From Apricaphanius iberus (Eukaryota > Chordata > Actinopteri > Cyprinodontiformes > Aphaniidae): a stretch of DNA of 64,000 nt. This document shows, one piece after another, positions 26,201 through 41,200 of the stretch. Position numbers and translations under genes: made by a program. Below the pieces are notes generated by a model. That model saw only the letters and a program-made list of their open reading frames with translations, was not told where the DNA came from and ran no database searches. Positions within the stretch are counted from its first letter, which is position 1. Every line of letters begins with the position of its first letter. The stretch is from the NCBI GenBank assembly GCA_028564705.1, contig JAPXFQ010002758.1, positions 1,387,501-1,451,500 on the forward strand. The letters are read 5' to 3'.

Positions 26201-29200
26201 ATATTTTTTTGATCATGACATGCTCTGTAACTTTAAACCAGAATTTATAATGTACATTTGTGATGGCTTTTATTTTCTTTCCTGGAAACAAAATCGGTCT
26301 AGGTAAAAGAAAAATAACCATTTATGCCATGGGAGAGCTATTTATCATATTATAGCTACTTTTATAGAGGGAAACTGAAGAGTTTTGGAAAAAGTACTAA
26401 GAAATAATTTACCTGAATGGGACAATCCCTGCTGGTCACTTTGTCTGATATTGTACATACACTCAAGTGTGGATCAAAACTAATGATTAAAAAAAGTATT
26501 TAAGACCCATTTAAAGCTTGCAGTAAACATGATGAAGAACAAGTTTCGTTCAATGGATACCAATATAAACCTGTGTGGTCTACATGCGAACCATGTTGTG
26601 TGGGCAGTAAAACAAAACTAAAAATCATCCTGAAGCGGTCACACTGTAGCATCCCGTTGTGGCAATGCCTTGTCAAAGCATTTTTGTGTGTTACAATGAC
26701 CCAGTTCAAGTCAAAACCAATTGGGAATCTGTAGTAAGATTTGAAAATGTAATGTTCACAGATCACTCGGACCTTGATCTATTTAGCAGAAGTGTAATGT
26801 GCAATAAATTCAGGGCCTGATTTATCAAAATTCTTATATTATAATAATAATAATGACTGCAATATTTTGTGCGCAGCAAACAATTTGCAACAAGGGGTTG
26901 TCCTTCATTTGCGGGTGATCTACAAAAACTGCGTGAGCAATTCATAACAGGCGAAAGGAGTAGTATATAAATGAGGACTTTGCAGCCGCTAATCTGTGCT
27001 GCGCCACGGCTAAAGAGAGGAGGAATATGTGTGTGCAAAAAAAGGGGGGACAAATCACGGCATACATATCAAATGAATGGCTATAAAGGTAATTACCATT
27101 AGGCTGTAATTACATGCGCCCCTATCTGCTCCATGCCGGCATCGTAATCCTGAGATTTATTAAAGCTGCAGGATGTCCAGAACAAGGCCACTCAGATGTC
27201 CAATATTCTACTAATGTTGTAATGCACAGCACTTTATAATGATATATATTAAATTTTAAGCTCCAAAAAAGGTTAACTTGAAAACGTGTAATCTGAAATG
27301 TATGATTTATTTTTATTTTTATGCCATATATGTAGCTAGTTGTCATTGTGGTATTGAACATGATTATTACTCTTTATTAAGAAACCCAGGAAGATTATAA
27401 CAACTCCGGAGGAAACTAACGAGAATCCACGAGGATCGCAATTCATTGCGCTCAGCCTGTCTTCAGCAGGTGCAGACACCCTTAGTGTGCAGTGACTTAT
27501 GATGCGTCTTTGGGGGAAAGAAGCATGAAATATCTCCATAGCTGTCAGCTTTATGGCCAATTACTATTAGGTTAGAATGTGTGTGGACAACATTTTTTGT
27601 TTCACAGTAATAAACTTATATTGAATGTGGTGGCGCAAAGTTAAGACATGCCTTTCAGGATGGGTAAAAATAGATGGTAACATTTCGCTGGTTAGTAAAT
27701 CACAATAAATCACACTGCGCCTGAAACGCCTACTTATTTGCCGGTTCTCCTCCCAATTGTTTGTTTGTTAAACCTTATTTATCCAGGCTAGAATAGTTCA
27801 AGAATAAATTCTTATTTGCAAATGTGGCCTGCTAATATTTTGCTTCTCCATTGTAGAAAGATCTTACTTTGATTTTTAATATGTTCAATGCAAAAAATAC
27901 AAAATTAGTTTTATAGTCAACAAAGTCATATAATCATATCCTAAATGAGTGAATGCAGAAGAAAAACATACCAATTTTTAGTGGGATAGAACTTATCCCA
28001 CTAAAACCATCCTAAACCAATCATGATGACAACTTGTATCATTGTAACTTATTAGCTTGCAGGTAAACCTGAGACCAAAATTAAACATGAAATCGAGAAT
28101 GCTCAAGAAGAACCCAAACAATTATAAATAAGCAGAAATTGTTTATATTCATAAAATGAAATTATTGAGACTATTAAAAATACTTAAAGCGCCCTTGTGT
28201 AAGAATTACTTCCAACTAGTGGTGCACTAATTGAATGCAAGCAACTTGCCTTTATAACACATCATTACTACCACGGAAGCCGCAGAGTAAATTGTCAGAG
28301 TTAAACGGAAGATAAAGTATTTCCTGGACTAACCTGGCCTGTGTAAAATCTTAATGCTAACATAAACTTATTTGTTTCATGTAATTCACTTACCTGTCCA
28401 GCAGAAGGCCTGCAACCTACGCGTCTGTCTTCAAGTTCGTGACCTTCATGAATAGGCTCCATCTGGTAAACGCTCCGCTGATGTAGATTCTTGTTGTCTC
28501 ACGGTTGTTTCTTTTTCTGTGGTATTGTTTCCTCCCTCTCACGGGGCAAAGAGTACGGATGGTCCTCCAATGAAATTGGAAACTACGATCCAGGATCCTC
28601 TATGCTCATTGCTCGTTTCTTCTCTTCACCTCTCCCCCTCCCCCAGACATCACTGGCTAAAACGCGTAAAGCTAACAAGTTTAACCCCTTTCGGCTAACG
28701 TATTCAAAGATGGCGATGCAACATGGCAGCCTCAGATGGGGGGCGGTGCACCCTATGTATCTTTAAACAAGACACGAGAACGCTTTCATGATAACGCGAT
28801 TGTGATTAGACCTTGGTAAAATACTTATTTATGAAAGCAGTACTTGATTTTTATTAATAAAAAGCCAAATTTGTTATACACTGGACCTTTAAAACAAACC
28901 TTTGGCTAACTTAAAACAGATAAGAAAAAAATATTGAATACCACAATAACTCACTGAACACTTTAAAATAATCACAGAGTCTCACCAACACTACTCTAAA
29001 AGAAGTTCAACTGCTTAGAAGAATGATTGCTGTTATTATTATTATCAGATGGCATATTTATTGCAAAACTTCTGGACAAAACATTTTTGTAAAGAGTATA
29101 GTGTTCCCTTCACTGATGATATATTCTGATCTAACAAGCAATAGATCCACATACACATTCTAGCTTCAACTCTCTAAAGGGGGTCGGGGAAGAAAGGGAA

Positions 29201-32200
29201 AAAGTTGTGCAATCGAGTGCGAATCCATCCCAGTGTGACGATTTGAACGTGTGCTTACATGCATGCATGAAGGGCACAGCACAAACTCACAGGAGGCATT
29301 CCCCACTGCCATCACCAAGAGGCCTCTGCAGGAGCATTTTCCAAAGAACAAGGGTTATTTTCCAAATTATTCCAAGGTGAAGAAAGACAGGACACCGTGG
29401 TCCGACAAACCCTTGTGTGTGTGTGTGGGCGGGTGGGTGTGCATTCAAGGGTGTGATGAAGTTGGGTTGGCAGGCTGCTTGACAAGAAGATTGAGAAGGA
29501 AGCATCTTTTAGAGGAAATGTTGCCCTGGAGAGCTACACAGTTTCAGAGTGTGTCTATTTACGGTATCTGCAAAATTATCCAATGATGTGTATGTGCAAA
29601 GAAAGCATCTCATCTCAAGACTAATACATATTCCCCTGTGGCTAATTTTCAAAAATTGCATTTAAACTGCCTTACGGAGACTTGGGAACAGAGGAAAAGA
29701 GGGAACACTCAGATATTAATGTCACTTTTCTTCCTCAAATAGAGTTATTTTTTATGAAGGGGAAAATATTCCCTGACATAAGTGTATGTTGATTGACTGT
29801 TCTCTGACATAGCTTTGAGTCGCTCTGCTCCTTGGCTCTGGAACTCACCTCTTCCTGACATCAGAAATTTTGTATTTCCTTCTTTATTTAAGTAACAACT
29901 CAAAACACATTTGTTCAAACAGTCTTATTCTCTTTAGGCAGTGATTTTGGTTGTTGTCCAGTCAACGTACTTTCTAGGTTGTTAACGGCTTTGTGTATTA
30001 TTATATTTCTGTTTTTCTTCTTCTCTGTAAGGTGACACTGGGTTTTATAAAGGGGCCCTTACCCAGTCTCTTACCTAATATTGAATATAGATCTCTGATT
30101 TGTACTGAGGTACATGTGGCCTGCAGTGCTTTAGGTCTAATTCAGACTACCTTTGTGGCCTCCTTAATGAGTATATTATGTACTCTTGGAGAAATTATGG
30201 AAGGCTGGTCACTCCTGGGTACTTCACCACTGTTCCATATTTTTTCTGAATATTGGCTCTATGTTTTTGCCGGAGTACAACATATAACGATGCCTAAAGA
30301 TGCTTTTGTAAATCTTTTACCCAAGTTCATCATACTCTATTTAACATTTCTGCAGTTGAAGCCCTAAATATTTTAAAAACACATACTCAAATGAAATTTA
30401 AAGATTTCCTTGAACCATTTAATTTATACATAGTTGGTGTCTACAGTGAAATAAAATAATCTTAAGTTTTCCATGTAACAGAGAGTAAAATGATTTTGAA
30501 TACACTAGAAAAGATTACATTTGATGTTAACAATTTGTTTTCTACAAATATATCCCCTGAAAATAGCTTTAGAATGGAGTGGTGTGCTGAAATACAGTGT
30601 GGGTCTTAAGTCTGGAGTATTATCTTTATCCACCAACAAAATTAACAACAAAAAACCAAAACACGAGTATTTTCCACATATCTTTCTAACTAAAGTCAAC
30701 TGGTGCTAAACATATACCAGAAGATATGCCCATTAGAATCAATACTTTCTCTTCTCTAACAAGGCTCCATGGATTCCTCTATGTTGTCTTATGTTTCAGA
30801 AGTGTGTTTTGTCATGTTGCCAAACTGACCTTTTATTGGTGTGCAACTTTTTGTAATACTATAACATCTCTGTTCGGAGAAGTCCTTTTACACAGACTTT
30901 TCATCCATCAGCTATAGGTTGAAGATGTGCCACAGTAAGTAACCCATCACCTATTGGATCAAGTAAGTCAATCAAATGCTTACACTTCCAGGTATCAACA
31001 GTAAAATTTTTACGTTTTTGTAAGCATATTAGCGGACGTTGTCACATGGAAAGCAGATGCGGAAGAGGAATGAAAAAAGTAGAGTACCAAAAATTCAGTT
31101 TTCAGCGTTGGATTTGAATTTTTTATGGACTTTAGACTTGATGTTGACTTCCCATTTTTTTGGAGTATGTTAATCTGTAAAAAAAAAAAAGGTTTTTTTG
31201 GGTTCAAGATGGCTCTGTTTTTCACTTGTATGAGGTTATGAATGGTAAGTCTGACATATTTCTTTCGGTTGTACCAAAAGCTCTTGCATATTATTATTAT
31301 TACATATTACATATATCATCTCCAATGATATATGTAATATGTATGTACCAAGTCATTTCTTAGTGGTATGACAGCAATGAAGGCTAGGTGTGGTTAATTA
31401 ATTTAAACTCTTTGGTTCCTCTTTTGATTTTTCCCTTAATTAGTAAAATCATAATTAGAAATGTGTTTCTAGTAATTTTTTTATGAACAAAAGTATTTAT
31501 TTCACAAACCAAACCAAAAATAAAAATCTGTGAGAGTTTAAATACTTTAACTTACCATAAATAATTCCAGACATTTCTGTGTAGCATTTTATTTTGATCA
31601 ATCGATGAGTTGTGTTTTATAGATGAAACTTTTGTTAAATCTTATAACAATGAGCCATGGCAAAAGCGTTGACAGCTCATGATGGAGCCATGATACAGAC
31701 CAGAGAAAATTATTACGTTTTGTTTTGTGAAATACTTTTTTTTGACTCCAGCATCAATATTCAAGCCCCTTCTTACCCCAGGGGAAAAGTTATTAATGGC
31801 AGGGAGCAGCCAAGTGTTGAAAACAGAGGTGGGTTTTCAAAGCTGAGCTAATAGAAATTATTATCCGTCTCCTTCCAAGCTATTTTCTAAGTCTTTTTAG
31901 AGAATGTAAACTTGAAAATAGCACGAGCTGTCTGAATATTATAAAGTTATTCTGAGCTCTTCAAATATACCTTTTCCATCAAAGCTACAGTAAAAGAATT
32001 AAATAAAAAAACTTAACATGTATTCAAAGTACACACAAAAATATTTCAGTTAAAGTTATGAAGTTAGAAAAGCCCTGCTTTATTTTTTTACTTATTTGCA
32101 ATTTCTCGTCTAACAGAGCAGAATCTCACTTGTGCTTCCTCAAATTGTGTTTTGTCCGCATTACTGGGCATCATATATTACCAATCTGCTGCTCCTTTGA

Positions 32201-35200
32201 CATAACTTTTAACCTGGATAAAAGTTTCTGATCTGTCAAAGGTGTGAACATGTGTTTGTTTAGGAAGCTTACACCGAACACAAAGGTAGATGTTAACTCT
32301 CCGGATCAGCCTTATGCTGTGAGACATGGTGAGTTTCATACTTGGCAGAACAACAGAGAGGAAGTCATATGATTGTTCAAAACATTCCTCTCATCTTATT
32401 CAGTTAATTACTCCTGTCTAAGAGTGTCTGTAGTAAATGAGCCTGGATATTTTTTTGAGGTCCCATTTGAATCGTTGACATTATAATCGTAATCCAATCA
32501 AATCGTAAGACATGTGAAGATTCACACCTCTAATTAGTATTTAAACAGAGAAGAAATCCAAAATTGGACCTTTTCTAATCTCAGATTTATGTTTCTGACA
32601 ACACAGTTTATGTTTCTTCTACACTTCAACATGAGTTCCCTAAGTAAATGACCTTAAATTTGTATGCGTCTCTGTGTGTTTTACCTCACTGAGGATGCCA
32701 ATAGCCCCGTGGAGTTTTGCCACGTGACTGAGAAAAGCAGCAGACTGCTGTCCCACCATTCTTAATGCTGGTAAAAAGCTGACCAGTGACGAGGGGCTGG
32801 CCTGAGAAACGTCCACGAGAGCACCCAACAAAGCTTCGGTCAGAGTGTGCTCACTCAGGTAACTCACCAGTGTGGGAACATGTGTACTCAGCATCTGCAG
32901 GAATTAGGAGATATAAAACCAATAATAATAAATACAAGTACACATCATAGTTTTATGACTCAGCTTCCGCATGAACAGACCAAACACAGACTCTGATCTC
33001 TAGTTCTTTCACCTAAGGTATAAAGTATGGAGTGTAATACACAAAAGACCGCCTGTAGGACTTTCTGAGCAAACTGAATGAATGAACAGTTCTGCTCATT
33101 ATCTGTACTGATCACACTGGGATGCACTAGACTGAAAGCCAACGATTGTCTGCTCTGTTGCAACTTCATAATGAGTCACGTTTTTCCTGAAGAAATAAAC
33201 TAATTCCAGTAACAAATTGTTTCTCCAAAATATGATGCTTGACAGCTAAAAATGTTTCCCAAATAGGTTTTATTTTTAACAGTACATCACTTCCAATAAG
33301 GGGCATTATAATGCAGAACATTTCACAAGTCCTGCGGTGAACACAGCAACAATGAAACTGCCAAGATTTTAGGAGCGTGTGTGTGTGAGTGGGGAGGGGG
33401 GTACAGTTGGGAGAAAAAGAGAGGGTAAGAATAACTCCAGATGACTGGCGTACATGTTTTACCACAGCCTGCTCTGTTTGCTGGTATGTGGTATTCCCCC
33501 CTCCAATCGGATCACAACAGCTTTGCTCCAAAATACGCAAGATGAAAGGTATTCATGCAATGCTCAATTTAGTATTCTAGTGGACTGTTTTCAATGTAGC
33601 ATAAAGAAGAGCTGAATGGTCAGCAATCTGATTGCTTTGAGTGACAGAAAGAATTATTTTAAAAAAATCACCTACCTTGATTAAAGATAAAAGTACATGA
33701 ATTTTTACAGAGAATTCTGAGCTGTACAAACCAAGAACAGTGTGAACACTGGTAGCTACCTTCAGCAATTACCGGTACAGCATGAACCCATCGGCAGTCA
33801 ATCACAGGGATGGCTGGGTGGCTGTAACTCAGTGGTAGAGTTTTATGCCTGTGACTCAGAAACCGTGGATTCGATTCCAGATTCCACCAGCTACATGCCG
33901 TCGTGTCCTCGGGTAAATTACTTCACCTACCTTCCTATGTGGTAGTGGCCAGAGCGTCTGGCGGAGCCAGTGTCAGACTGCCTCGCTTTTGTCATTGTGC
34001 CTCGGGGAAGCTGTGACTTCAATGTAGCTTGCCGTCACCGTTATGTGAATGTGTGCATGAATAGGTAAATTAATTAATCTGGTGTGAAGCGCTTTGGGGT
34101 CCTCTAGACTAGATAAAGTGATACAAGTACAGGCCATTTACCATTTAAAACAGAGACACACAGGACAAGCAAGCAGACCAACTAACCGAGGAATCATGTT
34201 TTTGTTAGGAGCCTTGGGTGTTTGTCTGTGTCTCTCTCTTTCTTCCTGCCTCTTTTTCTCCATCTGTCTGAAGAATTTCTCCAGAGGTCCTATATAAGCT
34301 GAGGATCTGTCCATCCAGCCTTGGTACATTATCATCTCTCTGCAGCCAGCAAAAATGAAGCTCACTGATGCTCATTACAGACTGGATTTAAGGAGCTGGC
34401 TGTCAGATCTTCCTTGCCTGAGCATTACAATCCATATGGAAAAAACCAAATACTCTGTGAAAAAATCCAGTGTTTCTATGTGTATTACTTGTGAAAAACT
34501 TGCTCATTCTTCTGTGTTATTTCCAAGGTGTTTTTTGTTGAAAACTCCTCGTGATAAATGGTAAAGAGGAGCGAAAAAACAGATCCAGGATGTTCCTTTT
34601 TTTATTCATCTTATTTTAACAGTCAACAATTCTGTTAGCAAACAGAGCACTTCTGTGAGATAGCTTGAACAATTATTACCTTTTGGACTTCAATGCAACA
34701 GTAAATATAAAAAGTGTAATATAAATAATATTGGAACCTCAAACAATAAAAAAAACTTGATAAGAATACTTATCAGGGGTCGTGTTAACTGAATATTTTC
34801 TGGATTTGACTAATTTCTCAGAACAGTGACGGAAAAATGAAGACAGTATGTCATTTTTACAGATTAGTAAAAATGACCGACGCTGACTACTCGTTGCAAA
34901 TGTGAAGAGGTTTTCATATTTACGTACGGACTGCAGGTAAAAAAAGTTTAAACATTTTAATTTCCCTTTAATAAGTAGTTCTCTGTTCAGCTTGTTTGAA
35001 TTGAATATTATTTGAAGTGAATAAAAGATAAAAACTATCGAATATATAGATAGTAAATCATGGGACCAGAGATAGGCACTAGCCCCACCAGCATAGAATT
35101 AAAAGATGGACATGTACATATATATCCGAGTCCTGATTGAGGTAACGTCTGATTCTGAGTCTGAAACTATGTGATCGGGAGCCGGTTTCCGATCACGCGA

Positions 35201-38200
35201 TCAGATTGGGACATCCCTAATCTCCAGAAACTCAACAAGAAAATCCAGCAGACATCTTGGACTCCAATCTTCCACTTCCTGGTGATTCATCCACTGTCAT
35301 CAAGTAAGCCACACTGAAGTACGTTCAAGCAGTTAAATTCCATTCCAACATCTGCTCTCACCTCTGAGCTTCACCTTCTACAGTTTCATGTCATCTCCAT
35401 TTACCTGTGCAGTGTTTTCAGCTCTCGTGACCTACACATCATCTTCACATTATAATTTTTTCACTAAACTTTAGAACTTTTACATCTGATCTCCCTTGTA
35501 GTGTTCTGCTAGTGGGTCTTGAACATAATCCAAACATTAAACACATGTATTTGATCAGAATACATCACTCTGTATGATACAACAGCCAAGGGGGGAAATG
35601 ATTTTCCAGATACCCCAGGCTACTTGAACTAAGGAACTACTAGGACTTAGCACAGAAAATAATTTTGTTGTAGAATTCTTGTACAAACTGTGCATTTTCA
35701 GTTTTTCCTTATCTGAGATGTTTTTTTCTTGGTCACAAATTTCTTCTCGACAGCTATCTTGTCAAAAGGCTGTTCTCCAAAGGTCTCCAAACCATTATGT
35801 AAAACATTTGCTTTTACCTATTACAGCTTTTAGAGAGGATAGTCTTAGCACTTTTCATATTTTCACTGCTATTGGAACTTAGACATGAAAATGTCTTGAT
35901 GATTCAGAAAATGTAAAATGTTCCCCCAGTGTGAGAGACTTCTGATGAAGAGGAATGGTGGTTGCAAACTATTTAACCATTAATAACAAAAAAATATACA
36001 CATTTTGAGCAGATCTGCCCCTCTGTTTTATACACTTCTTTATTTAGCAAATGCAGTTGTACTTCAAAAAAAAATCTCACCGCAGTAATGCAGTAATCCC
36101 CAAAGAATTGTGGGGACTGTACAAAAATTGAAAAGACACAAACTTTATCCTTCCAAAAAATCTGTTCACAGTTTAATATCCCTTACAAAATTGTTTAATA
36201 GAGTTACTAATATTATTCTGGGTGCAAAAAAAAATTAATTTTTAATCTTATGAAATAAATTAGAACAATCACTTACAAGTGGATGCTGATTGGCCACCAT
36301 CTGAATAAGTCTGATCAGGTGCTGTTGCTCGGGTGTTTCCAGCTGGGGCATCATTGCTGTAAGACTCCCAAGGTGATGATGGATGGTGTCTGGCTGTTTG
36401 GGATAGACTGATGGCAGCACACGTAACATCATGTGGTTACCTGTGACACATGAAGAGAAAAAGTTAAGTAAAGAAAAAGAATATAGCCAGATTAATTTTA
36501 ATCACAATTATAATAGTTGTTGAGCTTGGAGCCAAATAGAAATGTAAGAATTATTAGCTATACATTACAGGTGATTTTATAAAACAAAAGTCATTGTTGC
36601 TTAATTTCTGCACAGACAAAATGTTCAGCATAAGGTGTCATAAGCACAAATAAGCTCTAAAATACTTCTATCAATTCCATTTTTGAAATGACTGCTGTGA
36701 AATCACAGTTTTCTTCTATTAGCAATGGTAACATGGTATCAACACAAATATCCACCTAACAACATTGCAGGCTTCCCTGCCCTTGATTGAAATATGCTGA
36801 ATAATCAAGTTACTAACGCAACAGAGCTTGTTTAACATTGCCAGAAGGTGGGCAAGGTTAGTAAAAACACAAAGACTTTTAGAAAAGTCAAGCATTTGGA
36901 CACAGGATCATCTTACTGCAAGGCAACAGAGCTAAAAACTTTTTCACTGTTCTGCTTCATTAAAAAAAAACTATCACAAAATAAATAAAAATTATGTTAA
37001 AAAACTTTCACTGCTCTCAAAAACAACCACTTCCTCTTGTACGATTACTCAAGTTACTATCATCATTTGTCTGTCTTAGTCTATGGCTATATCACAGTAA
37101 AATACCACTACAATTAGTTGTTTTTTGTGTGCCAAATGTGCCGGCTGAGCGGCTGTGCATTTTATTGCCACTCTTACCCACTCCTGGGATTATTCTTCCC
37201 CTTTTGTCCCAGAAATTTGATCATAAAAAACTCCCAAGAATCCCTGTGACTCGTGTGAGTCCAAATAAAACCCATCAGCCTCTCATACATCCCTGTCAAG
37301 CAATTCTCCCATCTGAGTTGTGGATTTTCGCAACTCCTCCAGAGTTACAATTCCATACGTATTACTACTTTCATGTGAGACACTGTATGATTAGTTGATG
37401 ACGATGACAATCAGAACAAGCGACGGGCTTTAAGCATAAATCCCGTTTAGTTGTTAGCTGTTTATAGCGTTCCAGTTTAACCATCTGCTGTTGTTGTAAC
37501 AACGGAGCTTAAGATTCCCAGATATGAAAAAATTTTCACTGTTTGGAAATAGTAACTTCCTAATTTTTCTTGTGTTGAAACACGGTCTAGATGACGCAGG
37601 ATTAGACATGAAAAAAATTTGCTAAGCAGTTTACAGGCCTGGAAAACCCACAGGATTACCCAACAGCCTCTGTCTGATTATAAAACATCTTTAAATGATT
37701 CACTCAACTGAAAAAAAGACTTTTGCTTTCAAATGCAAGAGTTATTATTGGAGATTTTCAGGCATTTGATAAAATAACTCTGGTATCACACAAAGGGCAT
37801 ACCACAAGAGATGCTTTACCTGTTTAACCGCAGTAAACTTACATATCAAATACAGAATCTATAAGTAAATGTTATAGGTCCAAAATGAGTTTAACACAAG
37901 AGGAGCACATCATTTTCAAGTTTTTTTTATTAAACTGACAAGTGTAAAGAGCAGAATAAACTTGAGCTACATAAGAAAGATTAAAGATTTTATGGGTATT
38001 TACTGGATATATTGTAGAACAATTAAAATGATTTTATATTTAGGAAGAGTTAATTAGGAGAGAACTAATGTATGCATGAACAAACCATATTAATTCCCCT
38101 ACTGAAGTCCCTGCTGGATCAAGGTTAAGGCTGGAGGACATCTTGCCTAGATATAATAATACTGACGACTAAGCGTCCATATAGCGTAGTGATAAAATAA

Positions 38201-41200
38201 AATAACTGCCAATGGGCAGCTTTATAATTAAAACCATGTAATCACAGGCCGTGTGCTTAATCTGTAATAAAAATGCTATGTAACAAGACTGAAAAGGATT
38301 CAGATTTTCCCGGCACAATGTATTGCTCTATACAGAAGATTCAGATGATCTGTGTTCTCAACACAGGCGCCTAAGGTTTGAGTCACGACCTGGTCCATTT
38401 GCTATACGTTTCCCTCCTCCATTTCTGTTTAAATACATACCACTAATGCCACAAAATATGTAAAACATAATTCTTTGCAAATGAGAAAAAAATACATATA
38501 CTGTATAATAATCTGTATAGACAATTCAACACAAATCATCATTAAAGTTGGCAGCCACAGTACAGACAAAAAAAGAGAAAGCTGGTAATAACCATAAAGC
38601 ATCAGGTTAAGCACTAAAAGGTCTGTTCAAAGGTATTTTAGAAGGCAGGAGGAGACAAGAGTCTGCACCAAATACCAAGACGGATTTACAGCCCTGAAAC
38701 TGTATCTTAATGGTCACATACAGGAAGAACAACCTGGCCAGACCGAAGAGCATTCTGACTGAAGCGAACCTCTTCAACCTCATATTACAGAACCTATCTG
38801 AAATGCTCTTCATCACTTAAAATAGCCTGTACAACTTACTGAGGTGTCCGTCTGGCCATCCATCCATCTCTCCGACCATTCATCCATTGTGAATATGGTA
38901 TGTAAAAGCAGAAGAGTCCAAAAAGATTCCCTATCATACAACATAGACTTGATCACAGGGATCACTTTAGATAGGAAAGTCATATGGTTATTGAATATAT
39001 CAAAAGGAATATTCCTGCTTTGGCACCAAATCTGGTAATGACATTGTTTGAAATGTGCCAACTATTCCCTTTAGAGGAGAGTAAAATAGTCAAAGAAAAA
39101 AAAATATTTGGCTGCAGTTATTGCTATAATTTGGCCAAAAGTGTTGTGGATTGACTGTGGCTCAGGTGATAGGAGTAATCGAGTAATCGAGTCCCATAAT
39201 CGGCGGTTTACCAGCATGAACCCCTGCTCCGCTCTTCATTTCACCCGCCTTGCCATTGTTCTGTCAGCATCCTCCATGGCAGCTGTGGCTCCAATGTAGC
39301 TCACCAACACCAATGCGTGAATGGCTGAATGACTGCATGTAGTGTAAATTGCTTTGTAGTCGACTGACTTCCAAAGTGTTGTACAAATGCAGGCCATTTA
39401 CCAAATGTTTCACTAAATGCGCAAAGAGAATTTGTTAACTTCCTAGACAACAGTATTTTATGTCAGTCAGATTTCCCTTGTATTTCTTTCTAACTGAAAT
39501 CTTTAAAACAAATTAGCTTAAGTTACGTATAAACTTAACAGATAATTTATTAAAACAACCTGTAGTCGGTTATTAAAATAAAATTAGTACTTTTTTTGCT
39601 TTTAATCGAGAACATACTTTTCTGCCTTCATTTTTCTTTCAGTGAATCTCGAGAAGAAACTGTTTTATTGCACAGAGACATGATTGAATGATTATATTCA
39701 GCAACATATAATAAATAACCTGCCAAAAGGAAAAGCATGTTAACCTGTGTGCAGAGAAGTTTACTGTATGAGTTTACAGGACTGCAAAGGGCAGCCCGAG
39801 TGAGATCCAAGTGGGAGCTTTACAGCTTACATGTCTCAGTAGCTTGTACCACTCATTTCAAGCATTTCGAGTGTCCTGAAAGTGTGATACGTATGAAATC
39901 AGGTGTTGAAGCAATGTAAAATACCCAGAAGTTTCAAAATAAAGGACACATGCGTTTTTTCTGATTGCTAAGCTATGAAAAGAACAAACATAAACAACAC
40001 ATCATTACATGCAACACCAGGGTTGAAGTCAGTCTGTGGATCTAATTTGTTGATTTTCATCATTGATTAAAAAGTTGAAATCATGGGATGAAATATTTGT
40101 AGTTCTGGGAGAGGTTACAGTTCTGGTGAGTTTATGCTACTCGTTAACATATAATTACATTTTCCTTCCAGTACGAAGGGGTGCACGGCTGATTTCGCGG
40201 GTAAAACGCATCCATTACGTTATGCACCGCTAAAGCCTAGTTTATACTTCTCCATCATCAGGTTTGCACCCAGACGCAGACATATTGACTGAGACGCTTT
40301 TTGTTTTTATTTCTCCATTGGTGTGTCAGTGTTGCAAAGCAATTCCCCCACCAGGACAGCAGGGGGTGCTGTCTTTTTCATAGCAGTGTTGTTTCTAGTT
40401 AATTTGAGATTCTTTTTTAGCTTGTCAATGCATCCCCTCCTAAAGAAGCAATGGATGAAAGAAATTATGTTTTTGACTGAACTGGAAAGCTTTTCACTAG
40501 AAGTGCAGCTCATAGAATACTCAAAAAACACATGTGAACAAACACAGCAGGCTTTTTATGTTGTTCTGTACACCTCCTTGTGCTCCAAATTGCCGGAAGA
40601 CCGTATGAATTAAACTGGCCTTTCAGTAGCATGAAGTGGGCGAACACTGCGTTGACTAGCTACTGATTACATCAACTACAGAGCACCGTTCTGGTGAAAT
40701 GATTTGGGGCTAATGTTGGGCTGACCAATCACAGGCATACGTTCTCCGTTGACGGATAGTTAGAAAATTAGACTTTACTCCACCCGTCATCATGTAGGTG
40801 ATGGAGAGCCGTTGCGATGATGCATAAAGGCGTTGCCTAGATCAAAATCAGAATCAGAATCAGCTTTAATGGCCAAGTATGACACATACAAAGAATTTGA
40901 CTCCGGCAACTTTTCTCTCCAGTACAGAGCTTAAATAAGTGAAATAAAAAAGGAAATAAAAATAAATACAAATAAATAATAAAGGATAATATATACACCA
41001 TACCGGGGTTATTGTACAGTGAGTATATACAGCAGTGCAGAGTTATAGTTTATTTCGGTCATGGACGGAGAACTATAAAATAGGCTTTACGCGTCTAGTG
41101 GAAAGCAGGGGTAACAAATGCACTGTAACCCCTACTTTCCACTGGACATGTAAGCAGCACATGACGTAAGCAACACATCATAGGCAGCTGATAGCCAATC

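Noticed and set aside
29993..30367. 124-codon hydrophobic open frame
   Set aside because: It begins in a LINE tail and continues into anonymous intron; hydrophobicity comes from T-rich sequence.
33811..33885. Possible tRNA gene
   Set aside because: Has A-box and B-box-like words but no good cloverleaf; it continues into a SINE body and tail.
36994..37398. 134-codon plus-strand open frame
   Set aside because: No known domain, no splice context, intron-like composition, and part of it resembles a dispersed repeat.
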